Source of the DNA: BS150m-G50 sp964517435
GTDB lineage: Bacteria > CAIWAD01 > BS150m-G50
DNA length: 64,000 nucleotides
NCBI GenBank assembly: GCA_964517435.1
Contig: CAZFEC010000011.1
Span: 8,378 to 72,377, forward strand
Reading direction: 5' to 3'
Under the pieces are notes generated by a model. It searched no databases. It was given only the letters and a program-made list of their open reading frames with translations, and had not been told where the DNA came from. Positions 17,869-26,239 of the stretch are shown piece after piece. How positions within the stretch are numbered: the stretch's first letter is position 1; each line of letters starts with the position of its first letter. The translations under genes were made by a program, and so were the position numbers.

Positions 17869-18987
17869 ATGAAATTCAAGATCAATCAGAAGTCATTTCT
17901 GAATGAAATCCAGAAACTGGTCGGTGTAATTCCCAGCAAAACCCCCATTCCGATCCTGGAGAATTTCCTCTTCAAGCTTGAGAAGAATCAACTCGAAATT
18001 ACCGCCACCGACCTGGATATTTCAATTTCAGTCACAGTGGATGTCGACGCCGAACGCAACGGCGATAAATCGGTGCCGGCCCGCAAATTCCTGGAGCTGC
18101 TGCGGGAGATGCCGGACGAAGACCTGGTGATCGAAAGTGAGGGCGAGTGGGGTGTTAAAATCACTACCAGCGCCGGTGAATACAAGATCCCCGGCCAGGA
18201 TCCGGACAATTTCCCCGTACTGCCGGCGGTCGAGAAAATCGCCGACCTCAGCCTGGCGCCGGAGCGGCTGAAACGCTTTGTCGACATGACCAGCTTCGCC
18301 GTCTCCAAGGATCCCCTGCGCCCCGCCCTGACCGGCGTCTTCTTCAACTTCGAACCCGAAAAGCTGACCGTGGTCGCCACCGACGGGCACCGGCTGAGCA
18401 AGCTGGTCGACGGCAAATTCACCTCCGGGTTGGAATCCACCGGGCTGATTATGCCGACCAACGCGCTCAACCAGCTGGCCAAGCTGCTGGACGATGTCTC
18501 CGCGTCGGTGCGCTTCGGCATCGCCAAGAATCATGTCGTGGTGGAATTCGAACGCACGACCATGTTTTGCCGCCTGATCGACGGCAAGTATCCACCCTAC
18601 GACAGCGTGATCCCGCAGGACAGCCCCAACGACCTGCTGGTTGAGACAAAGGAACTCCAGACCGCGCTGCGCCGGGTGGCGATTCTCTCCAACACCACGA
18701 CCCACCAGGTGGTGTTTCAGGTGGAGCAGTCAAGCCTGGGTCTCCTGACCGAAGACAGTGAATTCGGCAGTCAGGGTTCGGAGACGCTCAAGGTCGAGTT
18801 TAAAGGCGCTAACACCCAGCTGGCCTTTAACTCGCATTATCTGCAGGAAATTCTCAAGCATGTCACGACCGACAAGGTGCTGTTTAAATTTGGAGACGCC
18901 TCCAAACCGGTGCTGGTTTTCCCCACCGGTGAAGAACTAGACACCGACCTCCTCTTTCTGCTGATGCCGATCCGCATGCAGAGATGA
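17869..18987 (+). CDS. dnaN: DNA polymerase III sliding clamp (beta subunit)
   Basis: 372 residues, standard length. The start at 17869 gives the usual N-terminus MKFKINQKSFLNEIQKL and has GGAG seven bases upstream; a GTG-type start 33 bases earlier is less likely. The three-fold clamp repeat is recognised from SKTPIPILENFLFKL, ATDLDISI, IPGQDPDNFPVLP, ATDGHRLSK and the end LLFLLMPIRMQR. The protein encircles DNA and tethers polymerase III and other enzymes. Its stop overlaps the recF start by four bases (ATGA). Confidence 0.97.
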   Translation: MKFKINQKSFLNEIQKLVGVIPSKTPIPILENFLFKLEKNQLEITATDLDISISVTVDVDAERNGDKSVPARKFLELLREMPDEDLVIESEGEWGVKITTSAGEYKIPGQDPDNFPVLPAVEKIADLSLAPERLKRFVDMTSFAVSKDPLRPALTGVFFNFEPEKLTVVATDGHRLSKLVDGKFTSGLESTGLIMPTNALNQLAKLLDDVSASVRFGIAKNHVVVEFERTTMFCRLIDGKYPPYDSVIPQDSPNDLLVETKELQTALRRVAILSNTTTHQVVFQVEQSSLGLLTEDSEFGSQGSETLKVEFKGANTQLAFNSHYLQEILKHVTTDKVLFKFGDASKPVLVFPTGEELDTDLLFLLMPIRMQR

Positions 18988-20069
18988 TTCTAAACCGGCT
19001 CGTTCTGCATAATTTTCGCAACTATGCAGAACTGGATTTGGCTTTACCCGCGACACCCATCGGCCTGATCGGGGAGAACGGCGTGGGCAAAACCAACCTG
19101 CTGGAAGCTGTCTACACTCTCTGTGTTACCAGGAGTTTTCGGGTCGGAAATTCCAGGCAATTGGCCCGTTTCGAGCAGTCGACCGTTTCCATCACGGGCT
19201 ACTGGGACTCCACCCGGCTGGGAGCGGTCAAAACGCGCTGGTTGTGGCAAAACGGCCGCCGGGAGTTCTTTTACAACGAGAAGCGGGTCGAGAATGCACT
19301 ACGGTTCTTCGGCCGCATTCCGATCGTGGCGCTGACGCCGACCGACGCTCCGCTGGCGGCCGGCCCCCCGGCGCACCGGCGTACCTTCGTCGACATGCTG
19401 TTGTCGCAACAGTTCCCGGTCTACCTGGAGCTGTTGAGCAAGTACAAACGCGTGCTGCGCAACCGTGCCCGCCTGCTGCAGGAACAGGCGCGGAGCAGCC
19501 GGCCCGATCCCGCCCTGTTCGAGCCGTGGGACGATCAACTGGCGCGCTACGGACGGGAGCTGATTCGTCGCCGCCAGGAGTTCGCCGCGGATTTCGCCCC
19601 CCGTTTTCGTGCCCAGGTGGGCAGTCTCGCCGGCGAACTGGAGGTGGACTTTGTTTACCGGCCGGACCGCGAGGCGACGGAGCTGGTGGAGGCGTTGGCT
19701 GCGGGCTGGCCGCGCGATCTGGAGTTGGGCTATACCGCCAACGGACCGCATCGCGACGACTTCCGCCTGCTGCTGAACGGGCGCGACCTGCGTCAACACG
19801 GCTCCCAGGGACAGCACAAACTGCTGCTGCTGGGATTGAAACTGACCGAGGCGCAGATGCTGGCGGATCAAACCGGCGAACAGCCGCTGCTGCTGCTCGA
19901 CGATCTCTTCGGCGAGCTGGATCCGGGACGAATCGCCGCGGTTAGCACCAGCGTGCCGGCGGGCGTGCAGAGCCTGGTCACCTCGACCCATCCGGCCCAC
20001 TTCGAGCGGTATTGCCCGGAGAACCTGGGGCTGTTCCGGGTGACGTCGGGCCTTGTGGAGCCGTTATGA
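18984..20069 (+). CDS. recF: DNA replication and repair protein RecF
   Basis: 361 residues. The ATG overlaps the dnaN stop. The N-terminal motif LVLHNFRNYAELDL and Walker A GENGVGKTN near residue 30 define this SMC-like ATPase; the signature and Walker B region are near the C-terminus (LLLDDLFGELD). RecF helps load RecA at gaps with RecO and RecR. The recF ATP-binding and DNA-binding parts look complete. Its TGA overlaps the start of the next gene (ATGA), continuing the tightly coupled operon. Confidence 0.96.
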   Translation: MILNRLVLHNFRNYAELDLALPATPIGLIGENGVGKTNLLEAVYTLCVTRSFRVGNSRQLARFEQSTVSITGYWDSTRLGAVKTRWLWQNGRREFFYNEKRVENALRFFGRIPIVALTPTDAPLAAGPPAHRRTFVDMLLSQQFPVYLELLSKYKRVLRNRARLLQEQARSSRPDPALFEPWDDQLARYGRELIRRRQEFAADFAPRFRAQVGSLAGELEVDFVYRPDREATELVEALAAGWPRDLELGYTANGPHRDDFRLLLNGRDLRQHGSQGQHKLLLLGLKLTEAQMLADQTGEQPLLLLDDLFGELDPGRIAAVSTSVPAGVQSLVTSTHPAHFERYCPENLGLFRVTSGLVEPL

Positions 20070-20344
20070 AAAGCCTGCAGTCGATCCTGCACGAGCTGCT
20101 GGAGCAGCTCCCGGCCCGGCAGCGGGACCAGATCCATAGTTTCCAGGCGCTGTTGGACTGGCCGGAAATCGTCGGCGAACGGATCGCCGCGGTCACGGAA
20201 CCGTTGAAGCTGGAGCGGAGCGTCCTGCTGATTCAGGTCGCCAACGCGGTCTGGAAATCGGAATTGCAGTTCATGAAAGCGGAGCTGTTGAATCAGATAA
20301 ACGCAAAAACCGGACTCAAACTGAAGGATCTGAAGTTTGTCTAA
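20066..20344 (+). CDS. dciA: DUF721 protein, DciA-type replicative helicase loader
   Basis: 92 residues. The ATG at 20066 overlaps the recF stop; the frame is open upstream but inside recF. The domain shows the DUF721 features: a short helix, then WPEIVGERIAAVTEPLKLERSVLLIQV and NAVWKSELQFMK. DciA is known as the helicase (DnaB) loader of bacteria that lack DnaC/DnaI, and lying between recF and gyrB is its classic position. The domain is the compact KH-like form with almost no C-terminal extension. It overlaps gyrB by eight bases. Confidence 0.88.
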   Translation: MKSLQSILHELLEQLPARQRDQIHSFQALLDWPEIVGERIAAVTEPLKLERSVLLIQVANAVWKSELQFMKAELLNQINAKTGLKLKDLKFV

Positions 20345-22718
20345 GAAGAAAAGCGACAAGAAGGATTACACAGCGGAGCACATCCAGGTACTCAAGGGCC
20401 TGGAGGCGGTCCGTAAGCGGCCCGCCATGTACGTCGGCGACGTCTCGGTCCGCGGTCTGCACCACCTCATCCAGGAGGTCGTGGACAACTCCATCGACGA
20501 AGCCATGGCGGGGGCCTGCGACCTCATAGAGGTGATCCTCAACAAGAACGGCAGCGTGACCATCCGCGACAACGGGCGCGGCGTCCCGGTCGACTGGCAC
20601 GAGGAGGAGCAGAAGTCGGCGCTGGAAGTGGTGATGACCATCCTGCACGCCGGCGGCAAGTTCGACAAGTCGACCTACAAGGTTTCGGGCGGGCTGCACG
20701 GGGTCGGCGTCTCGGTAGTGAACGCGCTGTCGGAGTACCTCGAGGCGGAGGTGCACCGGGAAGGCAAGATCTTCACCCAGCGCTACGAAATCGGCCTGGC
20801 CACCGGTCCGCTGGAAGAAAAAGGTAAGAGCAAGAATACCGGCACGACCATCACCTTCAAGCCGGATGCCAACATCTTCACCGAGCAGCGCTTCCGCAAG
20901 GAAATGATTCTCGACCGGCTGCGGGAACTGGCCTTCCTCAACGCCGGCCTGCGCATTGTCTTCATCGACAAGCGGGAGGACACGCTTTTCCAGGAAGAGT
21001 TCCACTTCAAGGGCGGGCTGGCCTCGTTCGTGCAGTATCTCGATACCGAACGCAGCCCCCTGCACCCGGAACCGATCGTCATCGAAGGGGAGCGGGACGG
21101 CGTCCCGGTGGAGATCGCACTGCAGTACAACAACTCCTTCAACGAAAACGTCCACTCCTTCACGAACAACATCAACACCATCGAAGGCGGCACCCATCTC
21201 TCCGGCTTCCGGGCCGCACTGACCCGCACCCTCAACGTTTACGCCACCCGCAACAACCTCTTCAAGAAGGACAAGTTCACACTGAGCGGCAACGACGTAC
21301 GGGAGGGATTGACCGCGGTGCTCTCGGTGCGGGTGCCGGAACCGCAGTTCGAGGGGCAGACCAAGACCAAACTGGGCAATTCGGAAGTGCGGACCATCGT
21401 CGAGACGCTGGTCAACGACAAGCTGGCCAACTTCCTCGAGGAAACGCCGCGCGTGGCCAAGAAGGTGCTGGAGAAGTGCATCAGTACCGCCCGCGCCCAC
21501 GAAGCGGCCCGCCGCGCGCGCGACATGGTGCGGCGCAAATCGGCGCTGGAGTCCGGCTCGCTGCCGGGCAAGCTGGCCGACTGCTCGCTGCGGGAGCCGG
21601 AGCATACCGAGATCTACCTGGTTGAGGGCGACTCCGCCGGCGGCAGCGCCAAGCAGGGGCGCGACCGGCAGTTTCAGGCGATCCTGCCGCTGAAGGGTAA
21701 GATCCTGAATGTGGAGAAATCGCGGATCGACAAGATCCTGGGCAACCAGGAGATCAAAACCATCATCACGGCGATCGGCACCGGCGTTTCCGGCGAGGGT
21801 TTCGATTACGATAAACTGCGCTACGGCAAGATCATCATCATGACCGACGCCGATGTCGACGGCAGCCACATCCGGACTCTCCTGTTGACGTTCTTTTACC
21901 GCTATATGAAAGAGCTGATCACGAACGGGCACGTCTACATCGCCCAGCCACCGCTCTACAAGCTGGAAAAGGGCCGCAAGGAGAATTACCTGGCCAGCGA
22001 AGAGGAGCTGAAGAAGATCTATACCGACAGCGCGCTGCAGAAGCTCCGTTTTCGGAAGGGCAAGTCGCACCTGAGCAGCGGTGACGCGCAGAGGGTCATC
22101 GAGATCTCTTATCGCATCGAGCGTTACCTGGAGGCGATCTACCACGATCATCGACGTCTGCGTATCCTGGCCAACCTGGAGACGCATTTCTTCAATCCCA
22201 GGAAGTTCAAGTCCTGGCAGCAGCTCTCCAAGCTGATGGATAAAAACGGCGACCTGCACACTCCGGCGGAGAAAAAGGAGCTGAAGACCCTTGCGGATGA
22301 AATCGGCGGCTGGCTGCTGTTGCCACCGGAGCAGATCGTGCCGCTGCTCAACAGCCAGGAATTCCACGAACTGGTCCTGCTGTTGGGTCAGCTGAACAAG
22401 CTGCTGCAGCCGCCCTACGTTCTGCTGGTGGATTCCGGCTTCAAGGAGATACGGCAGCCGACCCAGATCTATCACGAGGTAGTCGAGCTGGGTAAGAAAG
22501 GTGTGCACGTACAGCGTTACAAAGGTCTGGGCGAGATGAATCCGGAGCAACTCTGGACGACCACGATGGATCCGGAGAAACGGATGCTGTTGCGGGTGAC
22601 CATGAAGGACGCCGCCATCGCCGATCATGTCTTCTCAACCCTGATGGGCGATGAAGTGGCGCCGAGGCGGCAGTTCATTGAAAGAAATGCGCGCTATGTG
22701 AAGAACTTGGACGTTTAG
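20337..22718 (+). CDS. gyrB: DNA gyrase subunit B
   Basis: 793 residues from a TTG start that overlaps dciA. The GHKL ATPase has VVDNSIDEA near residue 50 and GLHGVGVSVVNAL near residue 122. The TOPRIM domain has LVEGDSAGGSAKQGRDR and DADVDGSHI (near residue 504). Between TOPRIM and the end lies an insert of roughly 170 residues (ASEEELKKIYTDS onward), as in the long GyrB of many Gram-negative bacteria. It ends with RYKGLGEMNPEQLW and the tail ERNARYVKNLDV. Just beyond the stop, a second, diverged copy of the final codons is present. Confidence 0.97.
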   Translation: MSKKKSDKKDYTAEHIQVLKGLEAVRKRPAMYVGDVSVRGLHHLIQEVVDNSIDEAMAGACDLIEVILNKNGSVTIRDNGRGVPVDWHEEEQKSALEVVMTILHAGGKFDKSTYKVSGGLHGVGVSVVNALSEYLEAEVHREGKIFTQRYEIGLATGPLEEKGKSKNTGTTITFKPDANIFTEQRFRKEMILDRLRELAFLNAGLRIVFIDKREDTLFQEEFHFKGGLASFVQYLDTERSPLHPEPIVIEGERDGVPVEIALQYNNSFNENVHSFTNNINTIEGGTHLSGFRAALTRTLNVYATRNNLFKKDKFTLSGNDVREGLTAVLSVRVPEPQFEGQTKTKLGNSEVRTIVETLVNDKLANFLEETPRVAKKVLEKCISTARAHEAARRARDMVRRKSALESGSLPGKLADCSLREPEHTEIYLVEGDSAGGSAKQGRDRQFQAILPLKGKILNVEKSRIDKILGNQEIKTIITAIGTGVSGEGFDYDKLRYGKIIIMTDADVDGSHIRTLLLTFFYRYMKELITNGHVYIAQPPLYKLEKGRKENYLASEEELKKIYTDSALQKLRFRKGKSHLSSGDAQRVIEISYRIERYLEAIYHDHRRLRILANLETHFFNPRKFKSWQQLSKLMDKNGDLHTPAEKKELKTLADEIGGWLLLPPEQIVPLLNSQEFHELVLLLGQLNKLLQPPYVLLVDSGFKEIRQPTQIYHEVVELGKKGVHVQRYKGLGEMNPEQLWTTTMDPEKRMLLRVTMKDAAIADHVFSTLMGDEVAPRRQFIERNARYVKNLDV

Positions 22719-22735
22719 GCAACATTGCCCATCAG

Positions 22736-22816
22736 GCATGATGTGGTGACGAGGTGGCGCCCAGAAGACAGTTCATCGAACGAAACGCGCGCTATGTGAA
22801 GAATTTGGATGTCTAG
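22736..22816 (+). pseudogene. gyrB: Remnant copy of the gyrB 3' end
   Basis: Bases 22748-22816 encode the last 22 residues of GyrB plus a TAG stop (DEVAPRRQFIERNARYVKN then LDV). The protein is identical to the true end at 22650-22718, but 11 of the 22 sense codons differ, every one synonymously. Homology continues a few bases further upstream with a one-base insertion. The linker also contains GCCCATCAGG, the inverse complement of CCTGATGGGC inside gyrB. It reads as the leftover tail of another gyrB allele. Confidence 0.85.
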
Positions 22817-22831
22817 GTGAACCAGCTGTCG

Positions 22832-22851
22832 CCCCGGGTTGAAACCCGGGG
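22832..22851 (+). repeat. GC-rich hairpin after gyrB
   Basis: CCCCGGGT (22832-22839) pairs with ACCCGGGG (22844-22851) over a TGAA loop. No T run follows, so it is not a standard intrinsic terminator; it may protect the 3' end of the dnaA-gyrB transcript or be an unrelated palindrome. Confidence 0.5.
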
Positions 22852-23012
22852 AAGCAGGACGCGCCCCAAGAAGTGAACAGTTATTCGAATGGAACATCTA
22901 CCTTTTCTGTACAATCAAACAACACTGAATCTGTTATAAACTTTTGTTTTGACGGAAACTATGGCGAGAAGAGGGTGAAAACGTCCGTGGAAAAATCAAT
23001 GAAACGGATCAG

Positions 23013-23173
23013 TTATTCACAAAAGACTTGACATTACCCAAGGGCTTGTTTTTTAGACAAACCACAAAATAACAATCGGTTACAATGAATTTTCGACGAC
23101 ATACAAATGGAAGTGTAGAAAAAACAGAAGCGCCTTGCTTTGTGTGGAAAAAATGTTGAAAACCTGTGGAGAA
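23013..23173 (+). promoter_or_regulatory. DnaA-like boxes in front of gyrA
   Basis: Within the otherwise gene-free 22852-23183 stretch, TTATTCACA (23013-23021), TGTGGAAAA (23145-23153) and TGTGGAGAA (23165-23173) each differ from the DnaA box by one base. A TTGACA at 23028-23033 may be the -35 of a gyrA promoter, though no good -10 follows at the right distance. The region is AT-rich, like the dnaA-dnaN spacer. Confidence 0.4.
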
Positions 23174-23183
23174 TTCTGACTCG

Positions 23184-25784
23184 ATGTTCAACGAAAAACA
23201 GCGAATCTCAGACGTACCAATAGAAGAGGAGATGCAAAGCTCCTACCTGGACTACTCGATGTCGGTTATCGTACAGCGGGCGCTGCCCGATGTGCGTGAC
23301 GGATTGAAGCCGGTGCACCGCCGCATCCTCTTCGGCATGCAGGATCTGAACGTCCAGCCGAACAAACCCTACAAGAAGTCGGCCCGTATCGTCGGCGACG
23401 TGATCGGTAAGTACCACCCCCACGGCGACGGCGCCGTCTACGACACACTGGTGCGAATGGTGCAGGAATTCTCCCTGCGCTACCCGCTGGTGGACGGCCA
23501 GGGCAACTTCGGCTCGATCGACGGGGACAGCGCCGCAGCCTACCGCTATACCGAAGCGCGCATGAGCCACATGGCGACCGAACTGCTGGCCGACATCGAC
23601 AAGCAGACGGTCGACTTCGTGCCCAATTACGACGAAAGCCTGCAGGAGCCGACCGTCCTGCCGGCGCGGGCACCCAACCTGCTGATCAACGGCACCTCCG
23701 GCATCGCGGTCGGTATGGCCACCAACTTCGCACCGCACAACCTGAGCGAGGTAGTGGCGGGCGCCAAGTACTTCCTCGACCATCCCAAAGCCACGCCGGA
23801 TGACCTGATGAAATTCATTCAGGCTCCTGATTTCCCCACCGCCGGCATCATCTACGGCTACGGCGGCGTGCGCGACGCCTACCGCACCGGGCTGGGCCGT
23901 GTAGTGGTGCGGGCGCGCGCCAACGTCGAGACCGGTCGCGGCGGCAAGGACCGCATCGTCATCACGGAGCTGCCCTACCAGGTGAACAAGCTGCGTCTGA
24001 TCGAGAAGATCGTCGAGCTGGTCAAGGCGCGCAAACTGGAGGGACTGGCCGACATCCGCGACGAGTCGGATCGCGACGGTATGCGGCTGATCCTGGAGTT
24101 GAAGCGGGACGCCGTCGCCAAAGTAGTGCTCAACTACCTGTTCAAGCATACCCAGATGCAGATCACCTTCGGGGTCAACATGCTGGCGCTGGTCAACGGC
24201 CAGCCGCAGCTGCTGACCCTGCGCGACGTGATCTTCCACTACGTGGAGCACCGTATCGAGGTGGTCGTCCGCCGTACCCGCTTCGAGCTGGGCAAGGCGG
24301 AAGCGCGAGCGCACATCCTGGAAGGGCTGCAGATCGCACTGGACAACATCGACGCCGTCATCGCGATCATCCGCGGCAGCCAGACGCCGGACACCGCCCG
24401 GCTGGCGCTGATCGACCGCTTCGAGCTCTCCGACGTGCAGGCCAAAGCCATCCTGGAGATGCGGCTGCAGAAGCTGACCGGCCTGGAGCGGGAGAAGCTG
24501 GAAGAGGAACTGCAGGAATTGCACAAGCTGATCCGCAAAATGAAGAAGATTCTGGCGTCGGAGCAGCTGCAGAAGGACATCATCAAGGAGGAGCTGGACG
24601 AGCTGGACAAGAAGTACGGCGACGCGCGCCGTACCGAACTACTGCCGGAGGAGAGCGAATTTACCATCGAGGATATGATCGCCGAGGAGGATGTGGTGAT
24701 CACCATCTCCCGCGACGGTTTCATCAAGCGCTTCCCGGTGACCGGCTTCAAGAAGCAGAAACGGGGCGGACGCGGCATGACCGGCGCCACCACCAAGGAA
24801 GAGGACGTGATCAGCAGCCTCTTCATCGGTTCCACCCACGCCTATATCCTCTTCTTCACCACCAACGGCCGTGTCTACTGGCTGAAAGTGCACGAGATTC
24901 CGCACGCCGGCCGGGCGGCGAAGGGGCGCGCCATCGTCAACCTGCTGGAAAAACCGCGCGACGAGAGCATCACTTCCGTGCTGATGGTGAGGGATTTCGA
25001 CGAAACCAAGCATGTGATGATGGCGACGCGGCTGGGGATCATTAAGAAGGTCTCGCTGGAGCAGTTCTCGCGGCCGCGCCGGGCCGGCATCCACGCCATC
25101 GACCTGAAAGCTGGGGACAGCCTGATCGATGTCCACCTGACCGACGGGGAGCACGAAGTGATCGTCGCCACGCGGCAGGGTAAGGCTGTTCGTTTCCAGG
25201 AGAGCGATGTGCGGCAGATGGGCCGCAGCGCCGCCGGAGTCCGCTCAGTGACGCTCGCCGACAAAGATGATTACGTAGTCGGCATGGTCACCTCGCCGTC
25301 CGACGAACACACCCTGCTGGTGGTGGCGGAAAACGGGTTCGGCAAGCGCTCCCTGGTCAGGGACTACCGCCTGACCAAGCGCGGCACCAAGGGAGTGTTG
25401 ACGATCAAGGTCAGCGCTAAAACCGGACCGCTGGTCGGCATCAAGCTGGTCACCGACAACCACGACCTGATGATCATTACCACCAAGGGGGTGCTGATCC
25501 GCCAGCCGATCGAGCAGATCCGGGTGATAGGACGCGCCACCCAGGGCGTGCGGCTGATCCGGATAGACAAGGCTGACAGCATCGGTGATCTGGAGGTTGT
25601 GCAGGTGGAGGATAAGGTCGGGAACAACGGTAATCAAGTAGCGGAGGAAGCGAGTAACGCCGCGAGTGAGCCGGCGTCCGCTGTAGAAAATGAGCAATCC
25701 GCCGGTCAACCGGATGATCAACCGAAAGATCAACCGGAAGATGCCGACGACGATAAGGATCAGGGGGAGTTGTTTAATCTGTAG
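23184..25784 (+). CDS. gyrA: DNA gyrase subunit A
   Basis: 866 residues from the ATG at 23184; a GTG 18 bases upstream is an alternative. With this start the catalytic Tyr falls at residue 122 (YRYTEARMS), as in Escherichia coli. The winged helix, tower and coiled coil follow, then the C-terminal beta-pinwheel with the GyrA box (QKRGGRG), needed for negative supercoiling. The C-terminal tail is about 65 residues of acidic, Asp/Gln/Asn-rich sequence. Residue 83 in the quinolone pocket is Gly (HGDGAVYD) where E. coli has Ser; Asp87 is kept. Confidence 0.97.
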   Translation: MFNEKQRISDVPIEEEMQSSYLDYSMSVIVQRALPDVRDGLKPVHRRILFGMQDLNVQPNKPYKKSARIVGDVIGKYHPHGDGAVYDTLVRMVQEFSLRYPLVDGQGNFGSIDGDSAAAYRYTEARMSHMATELLADIDKQTVDFVPNYDESLQEPTVLPARAPNLLINGTSGIAVGMATNFAPHNLSEVVAGAKYFLDHPKATPDDLMKFIQAPDFPTAGIIYGYGGVRDAYRTGLGRVVVRARANVETGRGGKDRIVITELPYQVNKLRLIEKIVELVKARKLEGLADIRDESDRDGMRLILELKRDAVAKVVLNYLFKHTQMQITFGVNMLALVNGQPQLLTLRDVIFHYVEHRIEVVVRRTRFELGKAEARAHILEGLQIALDNIDAVIAIIRGSQTPDTARLALIDRFELSDVQAKAILEMRLQKLTGLEREKLEEELQELHKLIRKMKKILASEQLQKDIIKEELDELDKKYGDARRTELLPEESEFTIEDMIAEEDVVITISRDGFIKRFPVTGFKKQKRGGRGMTGATTKEEDVISSLFIGSTHAYILFFTTNGRVYWLKVHEIPHAGRAAKGRAIVNLLEKPRDESITSVLMVRDFDETKHVMMATRLGIIKKVSLEQFSRPRRAGIHAIDLKAGDSLIDVHLTDGEHEVIVATRQGKAVRFQESDVRQMGRSAAGVRSVTLADKDDYVVGMVTSPSDEHTLLVVAENGFGKRSLVRDYRLTKRGTKGVLTIKVSAKTGPLVGIKLVTDNHDLMIITTKGVLIRQPIEQIRVIGRATQGVRLIRIDKADSIGDLEVVQVEDKVGNNGNQVAEEASNAASEPASAVENEQSAGQPDDQPKDQPEDADDDKDQGELFNL

Positions 25785-25901
25785 GACCTATCCTTCCGCC
25801 AGGCCGGGCCAGCATGAAGATCGAAGTCCGTTTGGAATAGCACGTAAGAGAAATCAACAGGTTGTCACAATCTGTGACTACCTCCAGAACTGCAAAACGT
25901 C

Positions 25902-25974
25902 ATCCCCGCGCAGTCGAATCCGCATTCGAAACCGACAGGTTTCGTTTCAGGGGATTCGCTTCAGGGGCGGGGAT
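25902..25974 (+). repeat. Nested three-stem palindrome downstream of gyrA
   Basis: Outer stem ATCCCCGC (25902-25909) / GCGGGGAT (25967-25974), middle stem CGAATCC (25915-25921) / GGATTCG (25952-25958), inner stem CGAAACC (25927-25933) / GGTTTCG (25938-25944) over a GACA loop. All three are perfect. The outer ends (CGTCATCCCCGC and GCGGGGATCCAG) resemble the REP-like palindromic repeats found in many bacterial genomes. The rest of the 25785-26068 spacer shows nothing else. Confidence 0.7.
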
Positions 25975-26068
25975 CCAGCAGCAGTCAAATCATGAAAATC
26001 CCATTACAACTAATTCCCTTAGTCGTAGCCATCCCTGACTGCGTTCAGGCTCGCGATCAGTGAAAAAC

Positions 26069-26088
26069 AAAAAAACCGCCGCGGCGGT
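26069..26088 (-). terminator. Second (back-up) intrinsic terminator on the minus strand
   Basis: Palindrome ACCGCCGCGGCGGT (26075-26088) followed on the minus strand by seven T (26069-26075). It lies about 30 bases beyond the terminator of the small RNA candidate and faces the convergent gyrA gene. Confidence 0.65.
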
Positions 26089-26106
26089 GATGTGTGGTGA
26101 GGGTAC

Positions 26107-26188
26107 AAAAAAAAGAAGTCGAACTGTTGCAGTCCGACTTCCCCTGATTACACGGCTCATTAGGAGAGACACGAAACGATATGATTCA
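26107..26188 (-). ncRNA. Candidate stand-alone small RNA, about 80 nt
   Basis: On the minus strand a promoter (26195-26223) predicts a start near 26188, and an intrinsic terminator ends the transcript at 26107: stem GAAGTCG / CGACTTC (26115-26121 with 26135-26141), inner pairs ACTG/CAGT, then eight T. No open frame of note is present. The middle of the RNA carries CUCUCCU, complementary to Shine-Dalgarno sequences, so it could act on mRNA leaders; that is inference. I do not recognise it as a known family such as 6S or tmRNA. Confidence 0.6.
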
Positions 26189-26194
26189 CCAGAT

Positions 26195-26223
26195 AGTATG
26201 CACAATCTGAACTATAATGTCAA
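26195..26223 (-). promoter_or_regulatory. Promoter of the small RNA candidate
   Basis: Reading the minus strand, TTGACA (26223-26218), 17-bp spacer, CATACT (26200-26195). A perfect TATAAT on the plus strand (26213-26218) overlaps the -35 box and could serve mpg, which starts at 26240, so the two transcripts would compete for the same DNA. Confidence 0.6.
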
Positions 26224-26239
26224 GCAAAAATATCGCTAA

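Noticed and set aside
20316..22628. A 770-codon open frame on the minus strand opposite gyrB
   Set aside because: Shadow of gyrB in GC-rich DNA; no recognisable domain, while gyrB is unmistakable.
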